Shown: positions 1-8,394 of the stretch, one piece after another
How positions within the stretch are numbered: position 1 is the first letter of the stretch
How the letters are laid out: the number at the start of each line of letters is the position of its first letter
Assembly (NCBI RefSeq): GCF_003290125.1
Contig: NZ_QMKH01000001.1
Location: 62,001-126,000, forward strand
DNA: 64,000 bases
Direction: 5' to 3'
DNA from: Microvirga flavescens
GTDB lineage: Bacteria > Pseudomonadota > Alphaproteobacteria > Rhizobiales > Beijerinckiaceae
The notes under the pieces: generated by a model
The model's database searches: none
What the model was told of the DNA's origin: nothing
What the model saw: the letters and a program-made list of their open reading frames with translations, nothing else
Program-made: the position numbers and the translations under genes

Positions 1-856
1 CGACGCTGGTTTCGCGGCCTGACGGCAGGACCCGCACGCGGTCCCCGACCCGGATGGAGCCGCCCGCGATGGAACCCGTATATCCGCGAAAATCCGCCAC
101 CTTGCGGTTCACCCATTGCACGGGGAACCGGAACGGGACGCTGCGATCATTGCCCTCGATCTGCACGCTGTCGAGGTGCTGCAGGAGCGTCGAACCGCGA
201 TACCAGGGAGCAGCCACCGCCGGCTGAACGACGTTGTCGCCATTCAGCGCGGACAAGGGAATGCCTGTTACCTCGGCAAACCCGAGATCGGCGGCAAAGG
301 CCCGGTACTCCGCCATGATGCGCTCGAAGACATCCTGCGACCAGCCGACGAGATCCATCTTGTTGATGGCGAGCGCCACATGGCGAATGCCGAGCATCGA
401 CAGAATAAGACTGTGCCGCCGTGTCTGCAGGGAGAGTCCTTTCCGTGCGTCGACGAGAAGGATCGCAAGATCGGCGGTCGAGGCTCCCGTCGCCATGTTG
501 CGCGTATACTGCTCGTGACCCGGGGTATCCGCTACGATGAAACTGCGGGTTTCGCTGGAGAAGAAACGATAGGCGATATCGATGGTGATGCCCTGCTCGC
601 GCTCGGCCGAAAGCCCATCCACGAGAAGAGCAAAATCGATCTTGTCGCCCTGCGTTCCATGGCGGCGGGAATCCCGCTGCAGACTTGCGATCTGGTCGTC
701 GAAGAGCTGCTTTGCGTCGTGCAGGAGCCGCCCGATCAGAGTCGACTTGCCGTCATCGACGGAACCGCAGGTGATGAAGCGCAGCACATCCTTACGGCGC
801 TGAGCCTTGAGGATCGTTTCAAGATCAACGGACGGCTTGAGAACATGGACGGTCAT
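1..856 (-). CDS. cysN: Sulfate adenylyltransferase subunit 1, GTPase (partial, 3' end beyond window)
   Basis: This is the GTPase subunit of ATP sulfurylase, which drives formation of APS from sulfate and ATP together with CysD. About 285 N-terminal codons are present. A P-loop GSVDDGKS near residue 31, the switch segment REQGITID, the G3 motif DTPGHEQY and the G4 motif NKMD are all visible, as in EF-Tu-like CysN. The ATG (856-854) shares one base with the cysD stop (TGATG), and GGAGGG lies about 8 bases upstream, so it is translationally coupled to cysD. The C-terminus lies off the window, so I cannot tell whether an APS-kinase (CysC) domain is fused. The identification is secure. Confidence 0.95.
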   Translation of the reverse strand, partial: MTVHVLKPSVDLETILKAQRRKDVLRFITCGSVDDGKSTLIGRLLHDAKQLFDDQIASLQRDSRRHGTQGDKIDFALLVDGLSAEREQGITIDIAYRFFSSETRSFIVADTPGHEQYTRNMATGASTADLAILLVDARKGLSLQTRRHSLILSMLGIRHVALAINKMDLVGWSQDVFERIMAEYRAFAADLGFAEVTGIPLSALNGDNVVQPAVAAPWYRGSTLLQHLDSVQIEGNDRSVPFRFPVQWVNRKVADFRGYTGSIAGGSIRVGDRVRVLPSGRETSV

Positions 857-1812
857 CAGAAATAGCCCTCCTGCTTCTTGCGTTCCATCGAGGCGGCGCC
901 ATCCTGGTCGATCAGACGCCCCTGACGCTCGGAGGTCTGCGCCCGTAGCGTTTCGCCGATAATGTCGACAAGGGTCCCCGCATCGCTCTCGATGGCCCCG
1001 GTCAACGGGTAGCATCCAAGTGTTCGGAACCGCACGGAGCGAACTTGAGGAACCTCTCCCGGATGGAGCGGCAACCTCTCATCATCGACAGCGATCAAAA
1101 GCCCGTCCCGCTCCACGACAGGACGCTCGGCGGCGAAATAGAGGGGAACGATCGGGATGTTTTCCCGATGGATGTAGAGCCAGATATCCAGCTCCGTCCA
1201 ATTGGAAAGCGGGAAGACGCGAAAGCTCTCCCCTTTGCGTTTGCGCACATTGAACAACCGCCAGGGCTCCGGACGTTGCCGCTTCGGGTCCCAGCGATGC
1301 TGTTCGCTTCGCAAAGAAAAAACCCGCTCCTTGGCGCGGGATTTCTCCTCGTCGCGGCGCGCCCCGCCGATGGCGGCGTCGAAGCGGTGATGATCGAGCG
1401 CCTGACGAAGGGCCTGGGTTTTCATGACATCCGTGTGGATTTCCGACCCATGCGAGACAGGGCCTATTCCACGCGCGATCCCTTCCTCGTTGACATGCAC
1501 GATCAGCTGCAAATCCAGATCGCGCACCCGCTCGTTGCGGAAGCGGATCATCTCCTTGAACTTCCATGTCGTGTCGACATGCAGAAGCGGGAATGGCGGC
1601 TTCGCCGGATAGAAGGCCTTCAAGGCAAGATGCAGAAGAACCGACGAATCCTTACCGATGGAATAGAGCAGGACCGGGTTTTCGCTTTCTGCCACGACCT
1701 CTCGCAGAATGTGGATGCTTTCCGCTTCCAGCCTGTCGAGATGCGTCAGGCGCTCCGCGACAGTATCGCCCTGCGTGACGGCGGCATTGAGAAGAGTATT
1801 TGAGCGACCCAT
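856..1812 (-). CDS. cysD: Sulfate adenylyltransferase subunit 2
   Basis: This 318-residue protein is the catalytic ATP pyrophosphatase subunit of ATP sulfurylase and partners CysN. The PP-loop [13 protein letters not shown] lies near residues 52-64, and the C-terminus ERKKQEGYF is typical of CysD. I chose the ATG at 1812-1810 because AGGAGG lies 7 bases upstream and it forms a TAATG overlap with the cysH stop; an upstream extension in the same frame runs inside cysH and is discarded. Order is cysH-cysD-cysN, a normal sulfate activation/reduction operon. Regulation is probably through the cysH promoter region. Confidence 0.95.
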   Translation of the reverse strand: MGRSNTLLNAAVTQGDTVAERLTHLDRLEAESIHILREVVAESENPVLLYSIGKDSSVLLHLALKAFYPAKPPFPLLHVDTTWKFKEMIRFRNERVRDLDLQLIVHVNEEGIARGIGPVSHGSEIHTDVMKTQALRQALDHHRFDAAIGGARRDEEKSRAKERVFSLRSEQHRWDPKRQRPEPWRLFNVRKRKGESFRVFPLSNWTELDIWLYIHRENIPIVPLYFAAERPVVERDGLLIAVDDERLPLHPGEVPQVRSVRFRTLGCYPLTGAIESDAGTLVDIIGETLRAQTSERQGRLIDQDGAASMERKKQEGYF

Positions 1813-2561
1813 TACAGCACCTCCTGCAAGCGAGCGGCTTCTTGCGGCGACGGGTGGAGATGCAGTCCGCATTCCTTCTTCGCATCGTTTTCCCACCACC
1901 AGCGCCCCGCGCGCTCGGGCTCTCCGACACGCACAGCCCGTGTGCACGGCGCGCAACCGATTGAGGGAAAGCCGCGGTCATGAAGAACGTTGTAGGGAAC
2001 GCGGTTATCGCTCACGTACTGTGCGGCGTCGCTCGCGTTCCAATCGGCAAGCGGATTGACCTTGATGAGGGCATAGGCCGGGTCTGCCTCGGCAAGCGGC
2101 GTCTCACGCCGGTTGGTCGATTGACCGGCGCGCAATCCCGTAATCCATCCGGCGGCGCCCGTGAGCGCACGCGCCAGCAATTCGACCTTCCGCACCTGGC
2201 AGCACGCCTTGCGCGCCTCGATGGAGCGATAAAAGCCGTTGATGCCTTGATCCGCGATCAACGCCTCGAGGACATCGCGGTTCGGCGAAAGCGCAGCGAT
2301 GCGGCGACCGAAAAACTCCTCAGTCGCGGCCCAAACATCATAGGTCTCTGGGAAGAGACGCCCCGTATCGAGCGTGACGACGTGTATATCGAGATCGTTC
2401 GCGAAAATGGCGTGCGTGATCGCCTGATCCTCGAGCCCGAAGCTCGTCGTGAAGACGACAGGACCGTCCAGCCGCGCCCGCGCCTCTGAGAGCCGCCTCG
2501 GCAACGGAGCCGATTGCAGCGCGGAGGAGAGATCCTCGGCGAGGGTTACGGACGAGGGCAT
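1812..2561 (-). CDS. cysH: Phosphoadenylyl/adenylyl-sulfate reductase, APS type
   Basis: Reduces activated sulfate to sulfite with thioredoxin as donor. The protein has 249 residues from the ATG at 2561, which has AGGA 6 bases upstream; an alternative ATG at 2579 has no obvious Shine-Dalgarno. Numbered from that longer start, it has a CC pair at 126-127 and CAPC at 209-212, the four [4Fe-4S] ligands that mark APS reductases, and the catalytic Cys in ECGLH at 237. The iron-sulfur ligands predict APS rather than PAPS as substrate, so no APS kinase would be strictly needed. It is the first gene of the leftward cysHDN operon, divergent from cysJ. Confidence 0.93.
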   Translation of the reverse strand: MPSSVTLAEDLSSALQSAPLPRRLSEARARLDGPVVFTTSFGLEDQAITHAIFANDLDIHVVTLDTGRLFPETYDVWAATEEFFGRRIAALSPNRDVLEALIADQGINGFYRSIEARKACCQVRKVELLARALTGAAGWITGLRAGQSTNRRETPLAEADPAYALIKVNPLADWNASDAAQYVSDNRVPYNVLHDRGFPSIGCAPCTRAVRVGEPERAGRWWWENDAKKECGLHLHPSPQEAARLQEVL

Positions 2562-2590
2562 GGACCATCCTGAGTTCATTGCAGCACAAG

Positions 2591-2612
2591 ACTGTTCGTT
2601 TTACAGAACAGT
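2591..2612. promoter_or_regulatory. Inverted repeat, candidate operator for cysH
   Basis: ACTGTTC (2591-2597) and GAACAGT (2606-2612) form a perfect 7-base inverted repeat with an 8-base spacer. It ends 30 bases upstream of the chosen cysH ATG, a position expected for a promoter-proximal operator. Its core GTTC-N8-GAAC has the same geometry as the repeat at 2871-2886. The repeat is seen directly; its role as operator and the identity of the regulator are inference. Confidence 0.5.
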
Positions 2613-2870
2613 GTCAAGTTCCTTCCCGCGGCTCGCATGCGGCGATGAAGAAGTGCTCGCCGCTTTGTTCAGAAAAAGGCTTTCTCGTTCCTATTTCGAT
2701 GCCACGAAGTTCAAGAGAGATGAATATTTTTCCAATATTCAGCTTGAAGTTAGAACGCTCTCAACCCGGAAATATTGCGCCCCTCGGGAGCTCTCAGCGC
2801 ATCGGCCTCAGCATCAAGAAAAATGACCTCTGAGCAGCACGAAAAAGAGATTTTTATGCCTTAAAGGACC

Positions 2871-2886
2871 GTTCTTAAAAAAGAAC
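2871..2886. promoter_or_regulatory. Inverted repeat, candidate operator for cysJ
   Basis: GTTCTT (2871-2876) and AAGAAC (2881-2886) form a perfect 6-base inverted repeat. Counted on the GTTC/GAAC core, the spacer is 8 bases, exactly as in the repeat at 2591-2612 on the cysH side. It lies 64 bases upstream of the cysJ ATG. A TTGACT sequence follows at 2894. Binding by one sulfur-responsive regulator at both sites is an inference. Confidence 0.5.
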
Positions 2887-2950
2887 AATTTTCTTGACTT
2901 CACGCGCCGGGAGCCAGACCCTTCAGGTCGATGAGAACCCGCGCAAAGAC

Positions 2951-4717
2951 ATGGCCAGCAACGCTTTGATCCCTAAGACCGCCCCCTTCGCAGATGACGC
3001 GATCACGCATCTCAACAACGCATTGCGCGACACGACGGCGCTCCAGCGCGCGTGGCTCGCGGGCTTTCTCGCAGGACTCGACACGCAAGGCGGAGCGACA
3101 GGAGGCGAGGTTTCGCCGCAACCGCTTGCGACACCCAAACCCGCGGAGCCTCTGACAATCGTTTTCGCCAGTGAATCCGGTAATGCGGAACAACTGGCGC
3201 AGGATGCTGCGAAACTTGCGCGCAAGAGCGGCTTCAAGCCGAAGATCATCGATTTTGCGGATCTGGACGTTGCGGCGCTCGCCAAAGAGCAACGCCTGAT
3301 CGTGATTGCCGCAACATGGGGCGAGGGAGAGCCGCCCTCGCGCGCGGCAAGATCATACGCCGCGCTGCTTGCTCCTTCCGCCCCGCGCCTTGACGGCGTG
3401 ACCTATGGCGTTCTGGCATTGGGCGATACGGCTTACGCCGAATTCTGCGCCATTGGAAAAGCGATTGACACCCGCCTTGAAGAACTCGGCGCGAAGCGCG
3501 CCGTCGCGCGCGTCGATTGCGATCTTGATTTCAAGGCCCCGGCATCGGCGTGGCTTGCAAACACCATTAAAACTCTTGCACCGGCGACAGAACAGGCGAG
3601 CAATGTGGTCGCCGTCGACTTCTCCGCGCGAGAGAGCGAGGGGGACAGCAACGAACCCTTCACCCTCGAGGTTTCGGAACACATCAACCTGAATTCGTCC
3701 CGCTCGGACAAGGAGACTTTTCACATCGCGTTCTCCTTTTCCGGCACAACGCGTGCCTACGATCCCGGGGATTCAATCGAGATATTTCCGCAGAATGACC
3801 CGGCGCTTGTCGATGCCATCCTCGCCGCCGCAGGGCTCGCGTCAGATAATACTCTTCGCAACTCGCTCACGGCCGAGCGTGACATCACGACTCTGTCAGT
3901 GATTACCGTCGAGAAATACGCAAGCGCCTCGGGTCATGACGGCGCAAGACGCCTCGCCGAGGATGGAGAGATCAAAAGCTGGATCAAAAGCCGACAGCTG
4001 ATCGACCTACTCGAAGAGTTTCATGCTCCGCTGACGGCAGATCAGTTGTTGTCTCTAACCCGCCCTCTTCCACCTCGCGCCTACTCCATCTCCTCCTCGC
4101 GCCGCGAGGTTGGTGATGAAGTCCACATTCTGGTTTCTCCTGTGCGGTATGAAACGCATGGCCGGAACCGGACAGGCGTCGCATCCGGCTTTCTGGCAGA
4201 CCGTATCAAGGCTGGCGAAACCTTGCAGGCGCGCATCAAGCCGAACAAGCATTTCCGCCTCCCCGACCCTTCCACCGACATCATCATGATCGGGCCGGGA
4301 ACGGGCGTTGCTCCATTCCGCTCCTTCATACAGGAACGACGCGCTGTCAGCGCTACAGGCCGCTCGTGGCTCTTCTTCGGCGAAAGGCGTTACACACACG
4401 ACTTTCTCTACCAGCTTGAATGGCAGGACGCCCTGGCCGAGGGTGCATTGACACGCCTCGATGTCGCCTTCTCGCGGGATACGCCACAGAAAATTTATGT
4501 CCAGGACAAGCTTTGGGCAAAGCGGCGCGATGTCGTCGACTGGCTGGACAATGGCGCGCGGCTCTATGTCTGCGGAGACGCCTCGGCCATGGCGAAGGAC
4601 GTGCGGAAGACGCTCGTGCACCTCGTGGCCGATGTGAAATCCCTCTCTCCGGAGGCCGCGGAAGAAGCTGTTTCAGCCCTGGAGCGAGATCGCCGCTATT
4701 TGCAGGATGTTTACTGA
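2951..4717 (+). CDS. cysJ: Assimilatory sulfite reductase (NADPH) flavoprotein alpha subunit
   Basis: Passes electrons from NADPH via FAD and FMN to the CysI haemoprotein. The protein is 588 residues from the ATG at 2951, close to the usual ~600. A flavodoxin-like FMN domain near residues 65-210 carries FASESGNAEQLA, AATWGEGEPPS and LALGDTAYAEFC. The FAD-binding motif RAYSISSS follows, then the NADPH motifs MIGPGTGVAPFRSF and VCGDASAMAKDV, and the C-terminal YLQDVY resembles the family ending. The frame can extend upstream to a TTG at 2894, but family resemblance does not begin until after 2951. It overlaps or abuts cysI. This enterobacterial-type NADPH enzyme is less common in alphaproteobacteria than the ferredoxin-dependent type. 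Confidence 0.93.
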   Translation: MASNALIPKTAPFADDAITHLNNALRDTTALQRAWLAGFLAGLDTQGGATGGEVSPQPLATPKPAEPLTIVFASESGNAEQLAQDAAKLARKSGFKPKIIDFADLDVAALAKEQRLIVIAATWGEGEPPSRAARSYAALLAPSAPRLDGVTYGVLALGDTAYAEFCAIGKAIDTRLEELGAKRAVARVDCDLDFKAPASAWLANTIKTLAPATEQASNVVAVDFSARESEGDSNEPFTLEVSEHINLNSSRSDKETFHIAFSFSGTTRAYDPGDSIEIFPQNDPALVDAILAAAGLASDNTLRNSLTAERDITTLSVITVEKYASASGHDGARRLAEDGEIKSWIKSRQLIDLLEEFHAPLTADQLLSLTRPLPPRAYSISSSRREVGDEVHILVSPVRYETHGRNRTGVASGFLADRIKAGETLQARIKPNKHFRLPDPSTDIIMIGPGTGVAPFRSFIQERRAVSATGRSWLFFGERRYTHDFLYQLEWQDALAEGALTRLDVAFSRDTPQKIYVQDKLWAKRRDVVDWLDNGARLYVCGDASAMAKDVRKTLVHLVADVKSLSPEAAEEAVSALERDRRYLQDVY

Positions 4718-4718
4718 G

Positions 4719-6458
4719 ATGACCAAGGATCTTGCTCGTAACGAGCGCATCAAGGAAGCCAGCGCCTATCTTCGTGGCACCTTGGCCGAAGGTTTGACCG
4801 ATGTCGCGACCGGCGCGATCAGCGAAGACGACCAGCAGCTTGTGAAGTTTCACGGCATGTATCTGCAGGACGACCGGGACCTGCGCGCGGAGCGGACGAA
4901 AAAGAAGCTGGAGAAGGCGTTCTCCTTCATGATCCGGCTGCGGATTCCGGGCGGCATCTGCTCCCCGGCGCAATGGCTGCAAATGGACAGGATCGCGCGT
5001 GATTACGCCAACGAAACGCTGCGGCTGACGACCCGCCAGACATTCCAGTTTCACGGCGTCATCAAGAACAACCTCAAGACGACGATGAAGGCCATCGATG
5101 CGGCCTTGCTCGACACGCTCGCCGCCTGTGGCGACGTGAACCGAAACGTCCTCGCCTCCTCCAATCCTCACCGTTCACGCGCGCATCACGCCGCTCACGA
5201 ACTGGCGAAAGCCATCTCCGACCGCCTGTTGCCGCGAACGCCCGCCTATCGTGAGATCTGGCTCGATGGCGAGAGGATCGCGGGCGGCGAAGAGGAAGTG
5301 ACGGAACCGGTTTATGGCCGCACCTATCTGCCGCGCAAGTTCAAGACCGTGGTTGCGGTGCCGCCGGACAACGATGTCGATATCTTCGCGCAGGATCTCG
5401 GGTTCATCGCCATCCTCGACAGGAAAGGTGCTCTCAAGGGCTGGAACGTCACCGTCGGTGGCGGCATGGGAATGACGCATGGCGAGCCGGACACATATCC
5501 GCGCACAGCCGATGTCCTGGGCTTCTGCAAGCCGCAGGATGCGATCGCCGTCGCCGAAGCCATCGTGACGGTTCAGCGCGATTGGGGAGACCGCACCAAT
5601 CGCAAGCATGCGCGCCTCAAATATACAATTGAGGATCGCGGCCTTGCCGCCTTCCGCGCGGAGGTCGAGCGACGTATCGGCTATCCCCTGAGGGAGCCGC
5701 AGCCTTTCTCATTCGACTCGAACGGCGACCGCTATGGCTGGGTTGAAGCCGAAAACGGCCGCGCGCACCTGACGCTTTTCATCGAGAACGGACGTGTGCG
5801 CGATATTCCCGGTGGCCCCTCGCTCATGACGGGCCTGCGCCGCATCGCCGAAATCCATGATGGCGAGTTCAGGCTGACGGCCAACCAGAACGTCATCGTC
5901 GCCGACGTGACGCCCGATCGCCGTAACGCCATCGAGGCTCTAGTGGCGGAGCATGGATTGACAAGCGAGGCGACAGCCCTGCGCCGCAACGCGATGGCCT
6001 GCGTGGCGCTTCCGACCTGCGGCCTCGCGCTTGCCGAAAGCGAACGCTATCTTCCCTCACTCGTGACCGCGCTCGAGGAGCGCCTCGCCGTGCATGGTCT
6101 TGCAGAAGACGAGATCACGATCCGCATGACCGGCTGCCCCAACGGGTGCGCCCGGCCTTATATCGCGGAAATCGGCCTCGTCGGAAAAGGACCCGGTCGC
6201 TACAATCTTTATCTCGGCGGCGCATTCGATGGGTCGCGCCTGTCGAAGCTCTATGCCGAGGACCTGGAGCATGACAGCATCGTTGCGACCCTCGATCCGG
6301 TTTTCCGTGCCTATGCGAAGGAGCGCCGCGCGAACGAACGCTTCGGTGACTTTCTCATCCGCGCGCAGTGGATCGCCAGGACAGAGAACGGACGTGACTT
6401 CCACGCCAATACCGGCCCGTTGAAGCCTGCAAAGGCCGCCGAAAAGGCGGCCTCATGA
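4719..6458 (+). CDS. cysI: Sulfite reductase (NADPH) haemoprotein beta subunit
   Basis: Catalyses six-electron reduction of sulfite to sulfide on a coupled sirohaem-[4Fe-4S] centre. It has 579 residues. From the chosen start, the cluster ligands are in CVALPTC (428 and 434) and CPNGC (473 and 477), the C-x5-C plus C-x3-C pattern of the family. The substrate and sirohaem motifs TTRQTFQFHG and SNPHRSRAHH are also present. I prefer the ATG at 4719, because AGGA at 4704-4707 is well spaced from it; an in-frame ATG at 4707 has no room for that site. It follows cysJ with a one-base gap and overlaps cysG by ATGA. Confidence 0.94.
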   Translation: MTKDLARNERIKEASAYLRGTLAEGLTDVATGAISEDDQQLVKFHGMYLQDDRDLRAERTKKKLEKAFSFMIRLRIPGGICSPAQWLQMDRIARDYANETLRLTTRQTFQFHGVIKNNLKTTMKAIDAALLDTLAACGDVNRNVLASSNPHRSRAHHAAHELAKAISDRLLPRTPAYREIWLDGERIAGGEEEVTEPVYGRTYLPRKFKTVVAVPPDNDVDIFAQDLGFIAILDRKGALKGWNVTVGGGMGMTHGEPDTYPRTADVLGFCKPQDAIAVAEAIVTVQRDWGDRTNRKHARLKYTIEDRGLAAFRAEVERRIGYPLREPQPFSFDSNGDRYGWVEAENGRAHLTLFIENGRVRDIPGGPSLMTGLRRIAEIHDGEFRLTANQNVIVADVTPDRRNAIEALVAEHGLTSEATALRRNAMACVALPTCGLALAESERYLPSLVTALEERLAVHGLAEDEITIRMTGCPNGCARPYIAEIGLVGKGPGRYNLYLGGAFDGSRLSKLYAEDLEHDSIVATLDPVFRAYAKERRANERFGDFLIRAQWIARTENGRDFHANTGPLKPAKAAEKAAS

Positions 6459-7942
6459 GCGCGCCGCGTACTCCGCTTGAGGAATATCCGGAGCGCCTCG
6501 CAGCACTTTCACGGCTGCCAATCTTTCTCGATCTCAATGGCAAGCGTGTCGTCATCGCCGGTGGTGGAGACCCCGTCGTCTGGAAGGCCGAACTCGTTGC
6601 CGCGGCAGGCGCATCGATCACGGTCTATGCCGAGAGGCCGGATCCGGAGCTGCAAGACCTCGCAGCAAGAAGCGATGGGCGCATCGCTCTCATAGCCCGC
6701 GCATGGCATGAGCGCGATCTCGATAACGCCACCCTCGCAATCGCCGATGCAGAGAACGCGGAGGAAGCGGCGCGCTTTGCAAAAGCGGCGCGTGAGAGGG
6801 GTATCCCCGTCAATGTGATCGACCGTCCCGCCTTTTGCGATTTCCAGTTCGGCACCATCGTCAATCGCAGCCCTGTTGTCGTCGCTGTCTCGACGGATGG
6901 CGCAGCGCCTATTTTAGGCCAGGCGATACGCCGACGCATCGAAGCCATTCTGCCACGGCAGGTCGGAAGCTGGGCGCTCGCCGCAGGGGCATTCCGCGAA
7001 AGGCTGAAAGATCTTCTGCCATCAAGAGCTGATCGGCGGCGCTTCTGGGAAGGATTTGTCGACGCTGCATTCAGCCCGGCAAATGCGAGGCCAAGCACCG
7101 ATGCCCTCGAGCGCCTTGCCCACGATATCGCGAATGATTCCATGGATCGCCCGGGCATTGGGGAAGTCGCCATCGTCGGCGCGGGGCCTGGCGATCCTGA
7201 ACTCCTGACCCTGAAGGCCATGCGCGAGCTCCAGGCCGCGGATGTGATCGTCTATGACCGCCTTGTCACACCCGCGATCCTCGAATTGGCGCGCCGCGAA
7301 GCACGGCGCATCCATGTGGGCAAGGAAGGCCACGGGGCTTCCTGCCGTCAGGAGGATATCAACGCGCTGGTCGTCGATCTCGCGCTTGAAGGAAAGCGCG
7401 TGGTGCGCCTGAAAGGCGGCGACCCTGCGATCTTCGCGCGAACCGGTGAGGAAGTCGAAGCCTGCCATGAAGCAGGCGTAACCGTCCGGATCGTCCCCGG
7501 CATCACCACGGCAAGCGCGGCAGCAGCGGCGCTCAACCTCTCCCTCACGCATCGCCATCATGCCCAGAACGTCCAGTTCGTCACGGGCCACGATCGTCAT
7601 GGGCAGCTTCCGGACAACCTGAACTTGGCCGCGCTCTCCGACAAAGCCACGTCAACGGTCGTCTATATGGGGCGCAGGACAGTGCGGAACCTGACAATCC
7701 GGCTTCGCGAGCGGGGACTGTCTCCCGATACGCCCTTGATCGCCATCGCCGATGTGTCGCGCCCTTCGCAGCGGACCGTCCAAACGACCATCGGCGCGAT
7801 CGCCGGCGGCCTTCCGTTGCCGGAAGACGGGCCTCTCCTCATCATGTTCGGGGAAGCGCTTAAGGGGACTGCAACTCCGGCAACGAGTGAGAAGCGACGC
7901 TCGGCAACGCCGCACCGCAAGCTCGTGCACACCACGCGCTGA
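6455..7942 (+). CDS. cysG: Multifunctional sirohaem synthase (precorrin-2 dehydrogenase / ferrochelatase / uroporphyrinogen-III methyltransferase)
   Basis: Makes sirohaem, the cofactor of CysI, from uroporphyrinogen III. In 495 residues the N-terminal half carries a Rossmann NAD motif VVIAGGGDPVVWK (near 30-42) for precorrin-2 oxidation and iron insertion. The C-terminal half is a SAM uroporphyrinogen methyltransferase with VAIVGAGPGDPELLTLKA (near 236-253), VYDRLV and LKGGDPAIFARTGEE. The ATG overlaps the cysI stop (ATGA), so both are translated together, matching cofactor supply to enzyme. The full enterobacterial CysG architecture is kept. Confidence 0.94.
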   Translation: MSAPRTPLEEYPERLAALSRLPIFLDLNGKRVVIAGGGDPVVWKAELVAAAGASITVYAERPDPELQDLAARSDGRIALIARAWHERDLDNATLAIADAENAEEAARFAKAARERGIPVNVIDRPAFCDFQFGTIVNRSPVVVAVSTDGAAPILGQAIRRRIEAILPRQVGSWALAAGAFRERLKDLLPSRADRRRFWEGFVDAAFSPANARPSTDALERLAHDIANDSMDRPGIGEVAIVGAGPGDPELLTLKAMRELQAADVIVYDRLVTPAILELARREARRIHVGKEGHGASCRQEDINALVVDLALEGKRVVRLKGGDPAIFARTGEEVEACHEAGVTVRIVPGITTASAAAAALNLSLTHRHHAQNVQFVTGHDRHGQLPDNLNLAALSDKATSTVVYMGRRTVRNLTIRLRERGLSPDTPLIAIADVSRPSQRTVQTTIGAIAGGLPLPEDGPLLIMFGEALKGTATPATSEKRRSATPHRKLVHTTR

Positions 7943-8394
7943 GAGAGCCGACAAAAGGCCTCTGCGCTCCATCGCGTTCGGTCTTGCGTTCGTTCATTTC
8001 GCCGGAGCGTTGGCCCTTGCGGAAACGGCGGCGACGATCCCGTCAAAGTAAACGATACGGCTGGCGACGATTCCGCCAACAAGCACCCAGAAGGCAGCAA
8101 CGGCGATGATCTTCCCATATCGCAGCGACCTAATGCGCATCATCTATCCCGATCAGCATGATATTAATCGATTTTAGTCGATGTATTCGTCTCACGAAAT
8201 ACAAAGCAACAACGGAAACGTCTCTCACTTTAAGTTTGTGATATTTTACCTCGTGAACCGATCATGACGTTTTAAATTTTCTACAGTTCAGTAAATTCCG
8301 GAAATAATATACTACACAATAGCGCCCTGATCCTATCGACAGACGCGTCCGAAAACCGCGAGCGTGCGAAGCCGGGATGTGCGAAAGTCGGCGC
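7943..8394. other. Intergenic region after cysG, AT-rich upstream of the Ada-AlkA gene
   Basis: The first part holds the predicted small leftward gene at 7994-8143. From about 8160 to 8335 the sequence is clearly AT-rich relative to the rest of the window and probably contains the promoters of the small gene and of the Ada-AlkA gene. A short inverted repeat ATCGA/TCGAT (8167-8171 and 8178-8182) is present. I cannot pick out a convincing -35/-10 pair or terminator. Confidence 0.5.
7994..8143 (-). CDS. Predicted small single-pass membrane protein, 49 residues
   Basis: This frame starts with tandem ATGs (8143-8138) and encodes a basic N-terminus (MMRIRSLRYGK), one hydrophobic segment of about 18 residues (IIAVAAFWVLVGGIVASR) and a short Ala-rich tail. 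This is the layout of a small inner-membrane protein with N-in topology. GGGA lies about 5 bases upstream of the first ATG as a weak Shine-Dalgarno. It is convergent with cysG. I do not recognise a family. The charge and hydrophobicity pattern supports a real gene; short length and the weak ribosome site argue for caution. Confidence 0.4.
   Translation of the reverse strand: MMRIRSLRYGKIIAVAAFWVLVGGIVASRIVYFDGIVAAVSARANAPAK

Larger units (their letters stand above)
2562..2950. other. Divergent control region between cysH and cysJ
   Basis: This 389-base stretch separates the leftward cysHDN and rightward cysJIG units. It is more AT-rich than the genes around it. It holds the two inverted repeats listed separately, one next to each transcription unit. 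I find no credible protein-coding gene here; the open frames present lack family resemblance and Shine-Dalgarno sites. Confidence 0.7.

Noticed and set aside
116..865. Long open frame on the + strand opposite cysN
   Set aside because: It is antisense to a clear cysN with P-loop and G motifs; product has no family resemblance and begins with TTG without ribosome site.
8167..8182. Inverted repeat ATCGA/TCGAT as possible operator
   Set aside because: Only five-base arms in AT-rich sequence; expected by chance at this length.
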